A DNA stretch of 5,529 nt from an uncultured Clostridium sp. (GTDB lineage: Bacteria > Bacillota > Clostridia > TANB77 > CAG-465): assembly GCA_900554875.1 (NCBI GenBank), contig USJA01000079.1:1-5529 (forward strand). The letters are read 5' to 3'. The position numbers and the translations under genes were made by a program. The notes under the pieces were generated by a model that worked only from the letters and a program-made list of their open reading frames with translations, did not search any database and was not told the DNA's origin. Shown one piece after another: positions 5,449-5,529 of the stretch (position 1 is its first letter; every line of letters starts with the position of its first letter).

Positions 5449-5529
5449 CTCAGATCCAATAATAGAAATTTCTTTTGAAATAGAACAATTTTTTTCATGT
5501 TTTTTATTCGCTTACCAATAATTCCTTTT
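5449..5529 (-). other. Unresolved junction: end of an upstream gene and N-terminus of the DUF4352-like gene
   Basis: Three minus-strand readings compete. The frame of the DUF4352-like gene is open back to a TAA at 5514-5512 but has no ATG, GTG or TTG before the GTG at 5448. A second frame has ATG at 5498 (MKKIVLF), is open to the window edge and stops at 5385. The third frame ends after about seven codons (KELLVSE) at TAA 5506-5504 and could be the C-terminus of a preceding gene. A run of seven A's (coding strand) at 5495-5489 follows the ATG, and a one-base shift there joins it to the frame of the DUF4352-like gene. Confidence 0.5.

Noticed and set aside
5385..5498. Minus-strand reading from ATG 5498 to stop 5385 (MKKIVLF...) as a separate small gene
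   Set aside because: There is no close ribosome site, its later codons (CTG, AGG, AGG, GAG) are unlike the neighbours, and the overlapping frame of the DUF4352-like gene has the better protein pattern.

Overview
The window is AT-rich and every convincing gene reads from the minus strand. Shine-Dalgarno sites are strong (AGGAGG, AAGGAG) and the genetic code is standard. Base composition, ribosome sites and protein types suggest a low-GC Firmicute, probably an anaerobic clostridial or related gut lineage. This placement is inference, because no taxonomic marker gene is present.

In the direction of transcription (high to low coordinates) the layout is as follows. (1) About 5449-5529 is a short zone in which the end of an upstream gene and the true start of the next gene cannot be resolved. 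(2) 5448-4945 is a small beta-rich protein that resembles the DUF4352 / Ig-like group. Its GTG start is doubtful, because its frame looks coding further upstream. (3) 4933-662 is the centrepiece: a 1423-residue protein with a cytoplasmic basic tail, one membrane helix and a large extracellular part. The extracellular part carries four hydrolase-type domains in series: C39-like cysteine peptidase, NlpC/P60-like cysteine peptidase, M23 zinc endopeptidase and a GH24 (T4-type) lysozyme. (4) 629-1 is a bitopic membrane protein, cut by the window edge, with a possible NTF2-like ectodomain.

The genes are tightly packed and look like one operon. The stop codon of gene 2 lies inside the ribosome binding site of the large gene, and only 32 bases separate the large gene from gene 4. 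No terminator or internal promoter is visible.

The most economical reading is a surface-anchored peptidoglycan-remodelling machine. The order hydrolase then bitopic protein recalls orf14-orf13 of Tn916-type conjugative elements (VirB1-like CwlT followed by VirB8-like TcpC), so a conjugation apparatus is a reasonable hypothesis. No VirB4, relaxase or coupling ATPase is in the window to prove it. Four catalytic modules plus two unrecognised extracellular regions in one chain is an unusual architecture and the main item of interest.
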